A DNA stretch of 13,538 nt from Chloroflexota bacterium (lineage in GTDB: Bacteria > Chloroflexota > Ktedonobacteria > Ktedonobacterales > Ktedonobacteraceae). This document shows, in pieces, positions 12,207 to 13,538 of this stretch; the stretch's first letter is position 1; the number at the start of each line of letters is the position of its first letter. The translations under genes and the position numbers were made by a program. A model generated the notes under the pieces. That model did no database searches and was not told where the DNA came from. It saw only the letters and a program-made list of their open reading frames with translations. Where the stretch lies: NCBI GenBank assembly GCA_005881295.1, contig VBHS01000281.1, forward strand, positions 1 to 13,538, read 5' to 3'.

Positions 12207-13538
12207 CTACCGGAGCGACTCGGCAGGCAAAAAGATACGAACGGTCACTCCCTCCCCAGGAGCACTTTTGATAGTCAGGCTTCCTCCCGCGATAGCAAGC
12301 AGAGCGCTATGCGTGAGCAAGCCTCCACCTGTGCCGCTTGTAGAGCTACTCGCGGAAATAATGCCAACCCCGTCATCGGCCACAATCACTTCCAGGTGCG
12401 GATCAATACGATCACATGAAGCTTTGAGCGTCAGCCGTAATCGACGATGCACATCCGAGCCGCGAGCATGCCTTGCGGCATTGCGCAATGCCTCCTGCAC
12501 CGCTGCAAAAATAAGTTCGGCGATAGCTGGTGGCGTTACCTCATCGATGCAATTCGCGGTCTCCTCAGAGACACGCCACTCGACTTCATCAAACGCGAGT
12601 TGAAAGTCCTGTTCGAGCATAGTGTGAATCGCGCTCATCATTCCTTCGCGCTCTAATCGATGCGGCGCGCTTGGTGCGGTGGCCCGCATCATCGAGGCAA
12701 GACGGCGGTGCGCGTCACTAATCCTCTCCACCACATCGTTTAACACCTCTTCCGGAGGTGTAGTGCTCTCTTTTGTTTGCTTGTCCGCGCCAAGAATCGC
12801 GCGCAAGGTCTCCAATCGCAACAGGGCAAGATGCATCTGTGGCAGAATATCATCATGGAGAATGCGGCGATGCTGCGCCCCGAGTAACTTCACATCGACA
12901 ATACGTCGTCGCAGCAATGCAGCGACTGCCTGCATCGCTTCGTGGTCACCTAGCGTGTCAAGAATGCGCTGCCCACACGCGTGCGCGAGGTCCATATCTT
13001 CATCGGTGAACGCTCCCCCATCCTGCCGTGGACCAAGATAAAGCATCGCCACCAACCCGAGTACATCATATATAGGCAACACCCAGCAGATCATCTGCTG
13101 CCCATCAATATTGATGCTCACACGTACCGGGGCGCGATTACCTCTATCCGGCATCTCGTCAAAACCGCTGCCCGGGGCAAACGCGGGAACAGTATACATA
13201 AATTCTTCTTTTGCTTCCAGAGGCCAGCGATAACTAAAAATACGCCTCACCGAACCGGCCATAACGGTCAAACGTGCAAATTTGACCGCCAGCACATCCT
13301 GGCACAGGTGAAAAAAGAGGTCTTCCAGCCCCTGTTCAGTCCTTTGTAGATCAGTATTCAACCAGTGGCGCAGATTTGTACTGCGAATAAATGGCCCGAG
13401 CAGAGCAATGTAGCGGTCATGCGCTGTGTAACTACTCCAGGTAAACAAAGCATAGGCGCCAGTCGCCAGCGACGTAATGAGTAATAAGCTTCCCAAGGTG
13501 CTGTGCGTAAAATCCACGAGGAGTACAATGAATATAGC
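12207..13538 (-). CDS. Sensor histidine kinase (HisKA_3/LuxR-partner type); N-terminus outside the window
   Basis: A membrane sensor kinase that should phosphorylate a response regulator, most likely a LuxR-type one as is usual for this class. The frame is open to the right edge (AIFIVLL precedes the GTG at 13517), and that GTG has no ribosome site, so the protein begins beyond the window, probably with more membrane helices. Counting from the first visible codon: membrane helices in the first ~35 residues; a GAF-like sensor (about 65-200; VSINIDGQQMICWVLPIYD ... LGLVAMLYLGPRQ); a dimerisation helix with QHRRILHDDILPQMH, phospho-acceptor His228; then a HATPase domain with N-box AVQEALRNAARHA (Asn353), ADDGVGI and GTGGGLLTHSALLAIAGG. 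All kinase motifs are present. No response regulator lies downstream, so the partner gene is upstream of the window or elsewhere. Confidence 0.88.
   Translation of the reverse strand, partial: AIFIVLLVDFTHSTLGSLLLITSLATGAYALFTWSSYTAHDRYIALLGPFIRSTNLRHWLNTDLQRTEQGLEDLFFHLCQDVLAVKFARLTVMAGSVRRIFSYRWPLEAKEEFMYTVPAFAPGSGFDEMPDRGNRAPVRVSINIDGQQMICWVLPIYDVLGLVAMLYLGPRQDGGAFTDEDMDLAHACGQRILDTLGDHEAMQAVAALLRRRIVDVKLLGAQHRRILHDDILPQMHLALLRLETLRAILGADKQTKESTTPPEEVLNDVVERISDAHRRLASMMRATAPSAPHRLEREGMMSAIHTMLEQDFQLAFDEVEWRVSEETANCIDEVTPPAIAELIFAAVQEALRNAARHARGSDVHRRLRLTLKASCDRIDPHLEVIVADDGVGIISASSSTSGTGGGLLTHSALLAIAGGSLTIKSAPGEGVTVRIFLPAESLR

Noticed and set aside
13515..13517. GTG as the true start of the histidine kinase
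   Set aside because: The frame remains open with hydrophobic residues to the window edge, and no ribosome site precedes the GTG; it is treated as an internal Val.
1..13538. CRISPR array, tRNA, rRNA, phage or toxin-antitoxin locus
   Set aside because: I looked for spaced direct repeats, tRNA-like cloverleaf ends and small paired genes and saw none; the gene content is metabolic and signalling.

Overview
The window is a stretch of bacterial chromosome with mainly metabolic genes. G+C content is moderate by eye, genes are close-packed, and ATGA stop/start overlaps and GTG/TTG starts are frequent. The combination of a pfp-type phosphofructokinase, deoB, a phosphomannomutase/phosphoglucomutase, sucCD, an HDAC-family deacylase, a GAF-PAS-nucleotidyl cyclase and a HisKA_3-type kinase fits a spore-forming Chloroflexota lineage such as Ktedonobacteria. 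That placement is inference from gene content; no rRNA or other taxonomic marker is present. There is no tRNA, rRNA, CRISPR array or complete insertion sequence.

Layout. Positions 2-3666 (+) form a sugar-phosphate operon: a 5'-incomplete 6-phosphofructokinase, deoB, a GNAT acetyltransferase that stops early, and a phosphomannomutase starting at a TTG inside the GNAT end. It closes on a large hairpin (3670-3744). A membrane-anchored hypothetical protein lies on the minus strand (3755-4783). A divergent promoter region follows (4784-4997), then sucC-sucD, and then an HDAC-like hydrolase with a tandem-GNAT protein six bases behind it (4998-9150, +). From 9170 to the right edge everything is on the minus strand and is transcribed right to left: a histidine kinase whose N-terminus lies beyond the window, a short NAD(P)-dependent epimerase-like protein, and a soluble GAF-PAS-class III cyclase.

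How the genes fit together. The left operon connects glycolysis (fructose-1,6-bisphosphate), pentose-phosphate salvage (ribose-1-P/ribose-5-P) and hexose-1-P/6-P interconversion for polysaccharide precursors. SucCD provides the substrate-level phosphorylation step of the TCA cycle. The deacylase and GNAT pair beside it suggests, without proving, reversible acylation of proteins or small molecules. The three minus-strand genes are two signalling proteins and one Rossmann protein, separated by strong intrinsic terminators, so they are probably separate transcription units.

Points of most interest. (1) A ~100 bp MITE-like element sits in the 5' leader of the cyclase gene, with 19 bp imperfect terminal inverted repeats and an 11 bp direct repeat on each side. 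It also creates a false upstream GTG start. (2) An extended -10 promoter overlaps the epimerase terminator, so one hairpin may stop upstream transcription yet let cyclase transcription begin. (3) The cyclase has Ala where adenylate cyclases carry the substrate-specifying Lys. (4) Two genes look internally or terminally deleted: the GNAT/phosphomannomutase junction and the middle of the epimerase. (5) A 27 bp hairpin after the mannomutase has arm differences that favour base pairing in plus-strand RNA.
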